A stretch of DNA of 64,000 nt from Bathynomus jamesi. Its lineage: Eukaryota; Arthropoda; Malacostraca; Isopoda; Cirolanidae. Below the pieces are notes generated by a model. It was not told the DNA's origin and did not search any database. It worked only from the letters and a program-made list of their open reading frames with translations. This document shows, piece after piece, positions 1 through 11,800 of this stretch. The DNA lies in the NCBI GenBank assembly GCA_023014485.1, contig JAJOZX010002701.1, forward strand, positions 232,501-296,500, read 5' to 3'. Numbering within the stretch: the stretch's first letter is position 1; the number at the start of each line of letters is the position of its first letter. The position numbers and the translations under genes were made by a program.

Positions 1-3000
1 ACGCCATTCAGTCTCTGATGAGTCAACTTACAAAAATGCAAATGCAGACGCCAGATAATTTACAGGTATTTTGATTTTAACTTTCTTTTCAACTGCTCTC
101 TATATTTCCATCGTTTTTATATTCCTTTATTGCGATCTTAAAATGAATACTAAATAATTAAAACGAGTTACGATGAGTGAGTGGTCCCATGAGCGTAAAC
201 TTATAAGTTTCGGACAACTTCAGCAGGAAGATCAAAGGCAGAGAGAGGAAGAACAAAAGCGAATTGAAGATGAGCGAAGACAATTTGAAGAACAGAAAAG
301 GGCAGAAGAAGAGAGAATCAAAATTCACGAAATTAGGCGAGTCTTTCTGCTTACTTTTGACTATAATTTACGACATTTTATAAACCAGATTTTTATCGTT
401 ATTCGCGTGTCGAATGTTCTAAATTGTCGTTAAGTATTAGTTGTAATTTATTTTTTAGCATGAAATATTGGAAATAAACTATTTCGTATATTATCTGACA
501 CTTCTTTAAATGGAAAAATGATATTCAGATTTAGAATAAGCCTTATTCAATTCCTCGTTAGCTTTTACGCGAGTGATATGTAAACGTGTGGTTTATATAA
601 AAGGTGAGTGAAAAATTTTAATTTCAGGCTTCAGGAAGAGAGGATAAAAGAAGAGGAACGGAGAAAGGAACTCGAGGATAAGAACCAAAGATTAGAAGAA
701 GAGTTAAGGCGCATCCAGGAAGAGCAAATACGGAGGAGGAAGGAGGAAGAGAACAGAATAAAGGAAGCAGAGAACAAAAGGAAGATTGTAAGATACTTAC
801 TGTGGAGAAAAGATACTTCTTTTTCACTGCAAACGATTCTTAATGATTTTTATGAGGGAAATTATGTGAAAACTTGTTCAAAATTAAGATCTGGAGAAAC
901 TCTTTCATATGTTCGATTTAGGGAGACTTTGATGATTTTCAGGAGCAGCAACAGAAAACAGCTGAGGCGACCAAGCGGGAAGAAGAGCATAAACGCCATC
1001 AGCAGCAACTAAAGCAGAAGCAGCGGCAAGAGGAGGAAGCGAGGAAGAGGGAAGAAGCGAGAAAGATTGAGGAAGCGAGAAAAGCAGAGGAAGAGAAGAA
1101 GAAAGAAGAGCAGAGAATTAGGGCGGAAGAAGAGAAGAAAAGGGAAGAGGAGGAGAGAAAAAGGTAAGTTAGGAATGAGTGAAGGAACGTATATTGATGT
1201 TATTTAGGATTCCATTTAATGAATTTTGCGTTTTCTTCTAAAGGAAAGAAGAGAAGGAGAGACAGCAACAAATTCAAGTCCAGGAGGAGATGAGGAGGAT
1301 CGCTTTGGAAGAGGAAAGGAGGCGAATGCAGCAGGTGGGTGTAATGAACATAATTAAGGGCCTGGACAGAGATTTCTTCAGAGGAGCATGCAGAGTATGT
1401 GTTTTACCGTGCAGTTTAGGATCTGCTTTACGCTGATGATGATTGGTTTTCTATTAACAACGCGGCCTAACCGACTTTGGGTGTGTTCAGTAGTCCGATG
1501 GGGAACCGTCCTCTGCGTAGGTCCCCTCTGTTACATAACATGGAAATTAAGAAACTCCAAATGTTACTATAAAAAGTCCCTTTCCAGCAATGTTATATAT
1601 ATATATATATATATACCCCCTCCCCGCGGGCGGTCTTTCTGGGGTGGATCGCCCGCGGGCTCCTGCCTCCATGTGGCGAGGGGGGTCAGCCGCGGCTGGG
1701 GGCCCTGCCGGGTCCCCGCCCGGTTGCGAAGTAGATTTTTAACATACCCTGCTATTCTACAGTCCCCTCTTTCCTGTCTTCCCCTCTTTCCCCTCTTCCT
1801 TGCCCCCTCTGTTTTTTGTTTTTTTTTCTGCTTTCTCTTCTCACTTCGCGCGCCCCGTGGGCTGCCGGGGCTGATCGCTGGGGGTCTCGCTCCCATGGTC
1901 GGGGCCGGACTAAGTTGGCTGGTAGGGTGCCCGGGCCTGGGACCCTGGGGGGCCTTGGTCTTTGCTGCCGGCGGGGGAGAACTCTCGAGGCTGTAAGGGC
2001 CCCTTTTGAAACGGGGGTACCCGCATGGGACGAGGCACCCATCCCCCGCCGGCGTGCGCTTGGTCCCCTTGGGCCCCGGGTAATCGGTTCCCTGCGGCCC
2101 CGGGCGCGAAACAACAAAAATACTGTTTATGGGTTCTCTTACTAAACTTCACTCCCCTCTTGTTGACGACTCTGGCCCGCCCTTGGATTTGGATCAGACT
2201 ACTACTTCTGGTCGTTCAGCGGCCTCTGCCTCCGCTGGATTGACCTCAAGCCGTATGGCCCCCTCTCGTCCTCTGCGGTGTCTGGCTCTCGTGGCCGGAC
2301 TCGTGGTGGCCGTAGGGCGGGGTCTTCGCGGCCCTTGTTCTCTCGCCCACTCTCGGTTACCGTTACACATGGACCTGTCTCTGCTGTCAATTTCTGTCCA
2401 GTGGACAGGTTCCTTGTTCTCCGCCCTTCCGCTGGCTCCCTTCCGGGCAACTCGGAACGGGTGTTTCAGCGCCTTAAGACGATAGGTGTTCCCTGTCGTT
2501 ATGATATCCGCCCTCTGAGGGATGGGTCTCTTCTTTTGAAGTCCCGTTCTTCGGGGGTGACTGGGTCCCTTCTACAGTTGCAGGATGTCTTGGGTTGCAG
2601 AGTTTCTGTGACTCCCCATCCGCAATTGAATAGCTGTCAAGGCACCATTTTCGCTTCCCGTCTGCTGTCAATCCCGGTTGGCGAGTTGCAGGAGGATCTT
2701 GCCCCCCAGGGGGTAACGAAGGTCTTCCGCTTTTCGTCGCGCCGGGATGGTGTTCTTACTCCGTCCCCTCGTCTGCTCCTGACCTTTGACTCCCTTGTGC
2801 CTCCGGCCCAGGTGTTCTGGGGCATGGGTGATCGCCGGTCGTGTGAGTTTTCGGTGCGACCATATGTGCCTGACCCGGTTCGCTGCTTTGGCTGCAACCG
2901 ATTCGGCCATGTTAGCTCTGCGTGCCGCCGTGAGGGTAAGCTATGTGTCCGCTGCGGTGGGCCTGCGCACCCTACCCCGTGCACGAAGCCCCCGCGTTGC

Positions 3001-6000
3001 TCAAACTGTTCGGGGCCCACCCTTCCTCTTCCCGGGACTGTCCCGTTTTCAAGTTTGAATTTGAGGTGCGGTCCTTAAGGACTACCGAATTCCTTAGTGC
3101 GCGGGAGGCGCGCGATAAGATCCGTGACCGGGAGCCGCGGCGGGGGTTGTCCTACGCTGCGGCTCTTGGCCCTGGCGGGCTCTCGGGCCCCTCCCGTGCT
3201 ACCCCGGCGTCTACTGGAGTGGTGCCCCCCCTGGAAGTCCGGGGGTTGGTGGTCCTCCTGGCGCCGCGGGTCCTTCTTGTTCCTCTGTCTCACTTTCTGA
3301 CATCCCATCTGCTTCCCTGCCTACAAGTGCCCCTTCTCCCCCTCCGGCCTTGGGGTCTGGATCCTTGCCTACTCGTCTCTCGGGTGGGGAGGGGGATGCC
3401 CCGAAGGAGAGGAGGAAGCGTCGCCGTGGTCGGAGTCCTTCCGACCCGACCCTGATTGCTGCTCGCCTTGCTTCCCCTTCTTCCCCGTCTTCACCGGAGG
3501 GGAAGCGGCGCGCTGTTCCTGATCCGCTCGGGACTTCCCCCCCCCCTATACGGAGCGCTGGTGGGGCGTCACCTCCCGGTGCCCCGACCAGTGTCCGGGT
3601 GTCGGTCGAGGTGCATTGCCCCATGACACCCTCGATTACTGACTCTGTTCCCATGATAGACCCGGTCGAGAGGGGCCTGGCCCTCCTTCATGGAGTCTCT
3701 CTCTCTCCGGCTCCTGCTGAGAGTGGTCGGGTCTCTCCCCTGGATCTACCTCTCCCACTTGTGGTCGACCTTTCCTCTCCCCCCGTCAGTGCTTGTCTGG
3801 TTTGACGAGCCCTCGAACAGCTGGTTCCCCCCGGTCCCCCTCTTGTGGGAGTTGGGGGTTTCGGCTGGGCCCGACTCGTCGTCTCTCCCCCCGCCGGGAG
3901 AGCCCCCCTCTGACCTCCCTGTTCTACTCTCCACTTCTCGTCCTACTACGGGTGCAGCAGATGCGGAGTCGGTGGCCCTACCCCCCCAGTTCTGGGTGAG
4001 TCGGGGAAACCGATTCCGTCCCTGGTTACGGACCGTTGAGTTTGCTGCTCAGCTTGGTCCGTGGCTATTTCGCTGTTTTCTCTGCCTCTTATAATGCCGC
4101 TTCCCCTTACAGTTCCATCTTGCATTGGAACTGTAGGGGGCTTTTAGCTAACTGGGAAAACCTTGCCTCCCTGCTGGAGAGCGAGCGGCCTTCCTGTGTT
4201 TGTCTCCAGGAGACTATCCTGGCTGCGCGGGGACTCCCTCGTCTCTCTGGATATGTTGGTTTCCCTTGCACCCGGATGAGCGCACACGCCGGCGGGGTGC
4301 GGCGATTTACGTGCATCATTCGTTACCATCGCGTGGTGTGCCTCTTCGCACTTCCTTGCAGGCTGTGGCTGTGCGGCTCTTTTTAGATCGCCAGTACACT
4401 GCCTGCTCGGTTTATATTCCTCCTCATGACCCTCCTTCTCGCGACGCGGTTCGCGAATTGGTGCTGCAACTACCCCGACCGTTTCTCCTCCTCGGGACTT
4501 TAACAGTCGCGACCCGGCTTGGGGTGATGTTCGGTCGACTAATGTTGCTGGGATTTTACTCTCCTTAATGGAGGAACTTTCCTTTGCGTGTCTCAATTCC
4601 GGTGAACCTACTTATTTCCACGAACCCACGGGTTCATTTACCTGTATTGATCTCTCCATGGTGTCCCTCGATGCCTTACTCGATTTTTCGTGGAAGGTGT
4701 TGGGGACTCTTATGGCAGTGATCATTACCCAGTCTGTCTTGAGCCGGTCGGTCCGCGGCCGGGCGTTTCATCTCGACCGAGGTGGTGCCTTGCGCGGGCT
4801 GACTGGCCATCTTTCAGAGCTCGTTCCGTCATTGTCCGTTCGGTGTTGAGCTTTGGCTCGGTGGATGAGAGCTTGGAGTTCTTCGAGCGGGTGGTGATGG
4901 GCGTCGCGGAAGACTGTATTCCTCGTTCTTCCGGTAACCCGCGGACTCGTAGCGTCCCGTGGTGGACTCCAGCATGTCCCAGGCGGTGTGCGAGAGGAAG
5001 AGGGCAACGCGCCGCTTCCACCGCACCCGGCGCGCGGGCCACTTGATTGAGATGCGGCGGGCGAAGGCTTTCGCCCGCCGGACTCTCAAGTTGGCCCGTC
5101 GGGCCTCTTGGCGTGCTTTTGTGTCCGGCATCTCCTCATCTACCCCTTCTGCTGCTGTGTGGCGGAAGGTACGTAGTATCGAGGGGAGGCCGGTCCCTGC
5201 TAGTCGCCCTGTCCTTCGGGACGGGGATGGCTTCCTTTCGGATCCTGCTGCTGTGGCTGATCGGCTGGCCGGTGCTTTTGCTGCGGTTTCCCGTTCGCCT
5301 TCGGCTGCGAATCGCCCTTTATCGGAGGTCACGTTCCCGCCCCCTGGGAACGAGCCCTATAACCACTCTTTCCGATGCGGGAACTTCGGGCTGCTTGGCA
5401 ACCCGTCGTTCTTCCGCTCCTGGCCCTGATGACATTCCGTATGACTTTCTTCGGAATCTGCACCCGATGGCCCTGCACTTCTTGCTGGATCTTTTCAACC
5501 GGATGTGGGTTGAGGGGTCGTTCCCTTCCCGTTGGAGGGAGGCGATTGTGGTCCCGATACCCAAGCCGGGGAAGGATCCGGCGGAGGTGGCGAGCTATCG
5601 GCCTATTGCTTTGACGAGCTGCTTATGCAAGCTCCTCGAAAAGATGGTGGCCGTCCGACTTTCCTTTACACTGGAGTCGCTTGGGTTATGCCCCCCGACC
5701 CAGTATGGTTTTCGTCGATTTCGGGGTACTCTGGACCCCCTTCTCCTCCTTGGCCATGATGTACGGGAGGCATTTTTCCCGCCGGAATCTTGTTCTGGCC
5801 GTCTTTTTTGACGTCCAAAAGGCCTATGACACGACCCGTCGGGGAGTGGTCATGGACCGTTTGAAGTCTCTTGGTTTTGTGGGCTTTTTGCCCACGTTTC
5901 TTCGCAACTTCCTCTGCCGTCGCACTTTCCGCGTCCGTAATGGGGCGGCCCTATCTGCCCTGTATGTTCAGGAGGAGGGGGTGCCCCAGGGTGTGTGTTG

Positions 6001-7934
6001 AGCGTCTCATGCTTCAACCTAGTTATGTCTGCGCTACCGGGAGCTCTTCCGCCCTCGGTGCGCTGTTCCATCTATGCAGATGATCTGGCTGTCTATGCCG
6101 CGGGGACGAGTCCCCCCTCGTGGAGAGGCAAGTCCAACTCGCGGTCAATCGGGTTGAACGCTGGGCGTCGTCGGTGGCCTTACGTTGTCTTCTCCGAAGA
6201 CTTCGTGTGTGGCCTTCCTTCCGTCGAGGAGACGGGGATCCGGCGCCATCCCGGCCTTTAACCTTACACTCGGGGGTCAGCCTCTGGCCCTCGTTTCATC
6301 AGTACTCTTTTGGGTATGGTTTTCGACAGCCGTTTGAGCTGGGTTCCCCACCTTCGCCGGCTGCGCGTGTCCGCGAGACGTACCCTGGATTTGCTGGGGC
6401 ATCTGTCGCATACTACATGGGGCGCGGATAGGCGGACGCTCCTCCGTTTGTACGTGTCCTTGGTACAGTCCAAATTAGACTATGGGAGTGTGGTGTATGG
6501 CTCCGCCTCCCGCACGGCCCTTCGGATACTGGATCCGGTCCTCTCTAGAGGACTGCGCATGTCATCTGGCGCCTTCCGCTCCTCTCCGGTTGATAGTCTG
6601 CAGGTGGAGTGCGACATCCCTCCCTTGGAGGATCGGAGGTCGTTCCTCGTTGCTAAACACTATCTCCGGATCCTCCGTCTTCCCACCTCTCCTCTGTTCC
6701 AGGTGGTTGAGAGGGCGTTCTGCCGGGATGGGGGTTGGTATTTCACCGACACGGTGACCTCCCTCCTCGATGGTATGGGCACTCCCCCTCCATCCGTTAT
6801 ACCGGTCTCTTTCAGTGGTGTTGCACCTTGGGAGAGCACCCTGTTGCGTGCTGTAGGGCGTTGCGCCCCGTTCGCAAGACCGAGTCGGACTCTGCCTTGC
6901 TTCGGTCTCTTTTCCTGCAGCATGCGGCGTGTCACTCTGCATGTGTTGCGATCTTCACGGATGGTTCGAGGTCGTCGGGGGGCGTTGGATCCGCGGCTGT
7001 TCCCAGTCGTCTGTCCTTGCTCCCGATGTACCCGTCTCCCTGATGAGGCTTCCGTTTTACGGCGGAGCTCTATGCCATTCTGAGCGCTCTGGAGGTGGTG
7101 CGGGAGCATCCGGATGGGTCGTTCGTCATCCATTCGGATTCCCGCAGTGCCCTGGATGGCCTGGAGTGTTTTGACTCTGTCCACCCGCTGGTCCGACGAA
7201 TCCAGCTACTGTACCATACTCTTGTCGCTTTCGGTGGCAAGGAGGTGGTATTTTGCTGGGTCCCAGCACATGTTAACGTGGCTGGAAATGAGGCTGCTGA
7301 TCGAGCTGCCCGTTCCGTGTGCCGACTGCAGGTTTCACCTGTGTCCCTCCCTTTTTCTGATTATATCCCTGGCTTCCGTAGGTTTTTGCGCTCCCGGTGG
7401 CAGAGTCGCTGGGATGGCGCTACGGACAACAAACTTTGCAAGATTAAACCCAAGTTGGGATGTTGGGCCTCTTCCTTCCATCGGTCGCGCCATAAGGAGG
7501 TGGCTCTGGCCCGCCTCCGTATTGGCCACACCCACCTGACCCATGGCTATTTGATGGCCGGGGATCGGGTGCCCCGATGTCCCAATTGTGACGTCCTCCT
7601 TACAGTTGCCCACCTTCTGGTGGAGTGTCCGCTTTACTCTGCGCTGCGCGCAGAGTATTTTCCCTTTTTGGAGAACGTTGGGCTTTGTGATAGGCTTGGC
7701 GCTCTTCTGTCTGAAGGTTCCTACTTTTCGATAACCGGGTTGTTCTCCTTCCTCTTTCGCTCCCGACTTCTTTACCGGCTGTGACCCCACTATGATCTTT
7801 TTGCTTTTCCCCCACTCCTCCTCCTCCCCCCCCGTCTATTGTTCATTTCCGTTAGTTGTTCCATACTCTTCGTTCTGTGTTCGCTCTGCTATCCACCTTT
7901 CTTTTGGTGGCCATGAGCGGTCATTCTTTGAAAC

Positions 7935-8004
<70 letters not shown>

Positions 8005-8790
8005 TACATATATACATACGGGTCGCTAGATAGTCTAGACGCAGCGGACGGTCTCCCATCCAACTACTATCCGACCCAATGTCGCGTAGCCAATGTCGTA
8101 ACACCGCTTCCCGTTGATCAGCGAAGTTAAGCGACATTGGGTCGGATAGTAGTTGGATGGGAGACCGTCCGCTGCGTCTAGACTATCTAGCGACCCGTGG
8201 TTCGGATCTCACGTAAAGATGTAGGTCCCCTCCGTCATATGACCTTAGATGTTGCGAAGGAGGTTAAACAAAACTAATAATTATATATATATATGGTGGG
8301 TAAAAAAGAGTGACCCCTTAGAGGTAAACTGTCATATTAAAAAAAGTAAGGGGACTAAAGCTCCCAAACTTCATAGATGCTTACCTTAGCATGTTGTGTA
8401 TTGATTAGTGGTGTCCACGTTTGGAGGCCTGCGTTGAGCAGGAAGGGGGACACATCGAGCAACTTCTCAATTAAGACGAACAACATGTTAAGGTAAGCAT
8501 CTATGAAGTTTGGGAGCTTTACTTTTTTTAATATGACAGTTTACCTCTAAGGCAGTGGTGCACAAACTTTTTTGATGTGAGGGCCAAACCAACCATCTGT
8601 TTTATATGTAGGGGCCAGATATATAGATATTCTATTTTTTATAAATATGCATTTTTATAACCAGGGGTAATATTTCAGATTTTTCACTTTTTCATTGAAT
8701 TGAAAACACCCGTGGGGCCACATTTGGCCCGCGGGCCAGGGTTTGTGCATCACTGTTCTAAGGGGTCACACTTTTTTTACCCACCATATA

Positions 8791-8842
<52 letters not shown>

Positions 8843-11800
8843 TCCAATCTAGTTCTTGTTCACCCTTAAGTCATGCTGGAGGCCCCCCCTCACTATACCA
8901 TTCCAAAGACATCTTTGTACCACCCCAGAGTGTCATGCCACATAGTTTGGGTATAATTGCCTTGAAAGTTCCTGTATATTAAAAACTGATTTTACAGGTT
9001 TTTGGTTCACTGCAGTAGTGTAGTTGGTAAGTAGGTTACACATCTTAATATTCTCCTGTTGGAGTCTAGCATTTCAGCGAGTTAATTCTTCAAGAACAAC
9101 TATTGCTTAACACTAAACCATATTGAGAGATATAACTTCATGCCAGTGTTCATTAATATACAACATACTGTAGGTCTTTACGAGTTTTCTGCCAAATATC
9201 ATACATCATATTATATTGGTTTAGTGTTGAGAGTTTTTAATTAATTGGGTGTGTTTGTAACTACTACTGTGTGTTGTAGAAACAGGACTAAATTTCTTTC
9301 TCGAAGTTTTCATAAAAGATTTTCCTTATGTTGTTGCGCCTAATTTTATTTAGAATTTTGTACCTTCATTAGGAGAGATGTGGATTCTTTGAAGTTGACC
9401 CCCAAACCTCTTCATATTTGAATTTCTAACTTCCCTCGAGGTCTGTCCTTAATTATATATTAACGCAGTATGTTAGGAAGATTGGTGAACTTGAAAATAG
9501 GATTAGAGTGTGTGTGAAGGCTTTTATAAAGCAGATGGGGCAACTTTCCTTTTAATATCAAGATATAAAGCTAAAGGTGTGGATGCTGTTCCTTAATTAC
9601 GCCTTACCGAGACGCTCTTAACTGGGTTTACAACTTACAAAAAAAGTGCAGTTCCGTAAAATTTTGTTGCATGAAATACTAAGCGTTTGAATTTTTTAGT
9701 TGGAGGAAGAGGAGAGAAGAAAGATGCATCAAGAAGAGCAAGCGAAGCGGCAGCAGCAACAGCAACAGCAAAAAGCTGCAGCAATGCAGGAGAGAATGAA
9801 GCAAGCTGTTCCCGCTTGGAGTAATGCCCAAACTCCGCAAGATAAGAATTCCGCTCCTTCTCTCGCAGAAATTCAGAAGGCTCAGGAAATTAAGGAACGG
9901 AAAGTAAGCATTGTGGTTTTGTCTTCCGTCTTGTGGTTCCTCATGGTCGGCGAATCGTTCATAACTTTCTCTCTCCTTTTTTTTTTAAGAATATGTCAAA
10001 GAACTTCGCCATTGGACGGAAGTCGCATCGTGTGACGTGCTTTCAATCAATCAACAAACCGCTTTTCACGCTAAAATGTCCCTTTACTTAAAGCCTAAAA
10101 CAAAACTTCATTTCACGCTTTTAATACAAAATACACATATGAATGTGGTTGTTTTGAAAATATAACTGCAGTGACGAGTCCTTTCTCATTGTCGGTTAAT
10201 GTTTTTCACCGACCATCGTCGTTGTCGTAAATTTTTTAGGCAAAAATGCCTTAATTGGAAGGTACCATCGCAATTATTGTACATTTGGGAAAACGTTTTA
10301 AATTTTTTGTCTGCAATTTTTTTTTGAGAACTCAGGAGTTTTACAGTTTAGGAAAATTTATTACAATTAATTTCTTCCCTCATTTCTTAAGTGTAAGCTT
10401 AAGGATTAGATTGTTTATTACGTATTCTAAAAGCTTTATTACGCTACTGTAATTGTAATGTGCGCGTTCAGTCTACGAATCTCTCTTCACGGCCTTCGTT
10501 TATTTCTGTTATCCGTTATTACTACCCTTCGCTGCATTCCCCATATTCCCATAGAATGAATGAAAATATTTACTAATGTGCAAATAATGTGTTGAGTGGT
10601 TTTCTATTGTAAGAAACGTTGAGCGAGTCGCGAGTTTCCATCTCAGTCGGCTAATGGTTCCTTTTTCATGGTGAAGGAACGCGAGGCGGAAGTGCAGCGT
10701 GAAAATCAACGCCAGAAAGAGGCTCAAAGGCAGGCGGCAGAGGAGAAGCAGAAGAAGGAAGCGAATATCAAGTGGGCAGCACGAGTCAGTCAGAATAGCA
10801 AAGGAGGTTCCAAAAACTTGGTCGGACAACCGCCCCAACCTCCTATCAAATCTTTACTCGAGATACAAAAAGAGGAAGAAAAAGAACTTAAAAAAGTAAG
10901 TTCTCTTTTGTTCTGTAATTGGATGTGAAGTTGTGCCTCGGAGGAAACGCATTGTCGTAATTAATTTAACCTCCACTTTACAATGAAAATAAGGAATTAT
11001 GCTCAAGTTCATTTGAATTATTTAAATTTTTCTTTTCTGACTTTCATTTCACACCACCATTTTTGTTTAAGAAATACCCCTTCATGCAAGTTGATGCTGG
11101 ACCACTTTTCATAACTAATAAAACGATGTTTATAGCGTCAGGAGAAGGAGCAAGCAGAGAGAGCAGCAGCCATCAGCCATCTCAGCCTGAATGCTGCTGG
11201 TGTTTGGGGGTCAGCGGCGCACTCTCTCTCTTGGGCTAACCGGGCATCCTCCGGGACCGTCCCCAATCTCCCCGTCTCTAACTCTCAAGGACCCCAACAG
11301 GCGTGGGGGTCCTCGAATACCGTAGCATGGTCAGCAGTTGCCCAGAGTAACGTGACCCATACGTCATCCGGCTGGAACAGTGACACAACGTCAACATGGA
11401 ACCAATGTTCCAACCAGAATTCAGGTGCTGTTTCTCTCTCGCTAGCAATCACTCGCGAGGCATTTTCTGTATTTTGACCCCATTAACCTGATAGTAATTG
11501 TACTCTTATTAATGGATGACTATTCCTTACTGATGCTACAGGAGGCTTTTGGGAGAGTCCAGATACTGTGAAAGGTTCCAGCAAAGCTGCCAATGCAAGC
11601 ATCTCGAATAAGTCTCCGCCAAAGGCTCCTGCCAACCAATCGCAATCCAGTAACAAGAATACTGGAGTTCAGGCTGTGAATAGTAACAATAAGACAAACA
11701 AGAAAAAGAGTAAAGATGAAAGCGAAAATGTTAAAAAGTTATTTGCGGATAACATTTCCCCCGCTGACAATTTCACACACTGGTGCAAAACATCTTTGCA

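Larger units (their letters stand above)
1616..7950 (+). mobile_element. Decayed full-length I-type non-LTR retrotransposon (LINE)
   Basis: A block of about 6.3 kb, much more GC-rich than its surroundings, begins just after a TA repeat and ends in a poly-A tract (7935-7950) followed by another TA repeat. It has a gag-like ORF1 with CCHC knuckles, then endonuclease, reverse transcriptase, RNase H and a terminal zinc-finger-like motif. RNase H downstream of RT points to the I group of LINEs. It lies in the same direction as GIGYF in intron 5 (1335-9699). Target duplications cannot be told apart within the TA repeats. Confidence 0.85.

Noticed and set aside
1388..3654. Several long overlapping ORFs on both strands in the GC-rich LINE
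   Set aside because: High GC opens frames by chance. Only the frames carrying CCHC, endonuclease, RT and RNase H motifs on the + strand are supported.
7981..8130. ORFs through the TA repeats and 5S-like palindrome
   Set aside because: Translations are runs of Ile/Tyr from TA dinucleotides, with no protein-like composition.
8104..8170. A functional 5S rRNA gene
   Set aside because: Only the middle and part of the 3' half are present, and the 5' strand is replaced by a mirror copy of the 3' arm. The normal helix I cannot form.
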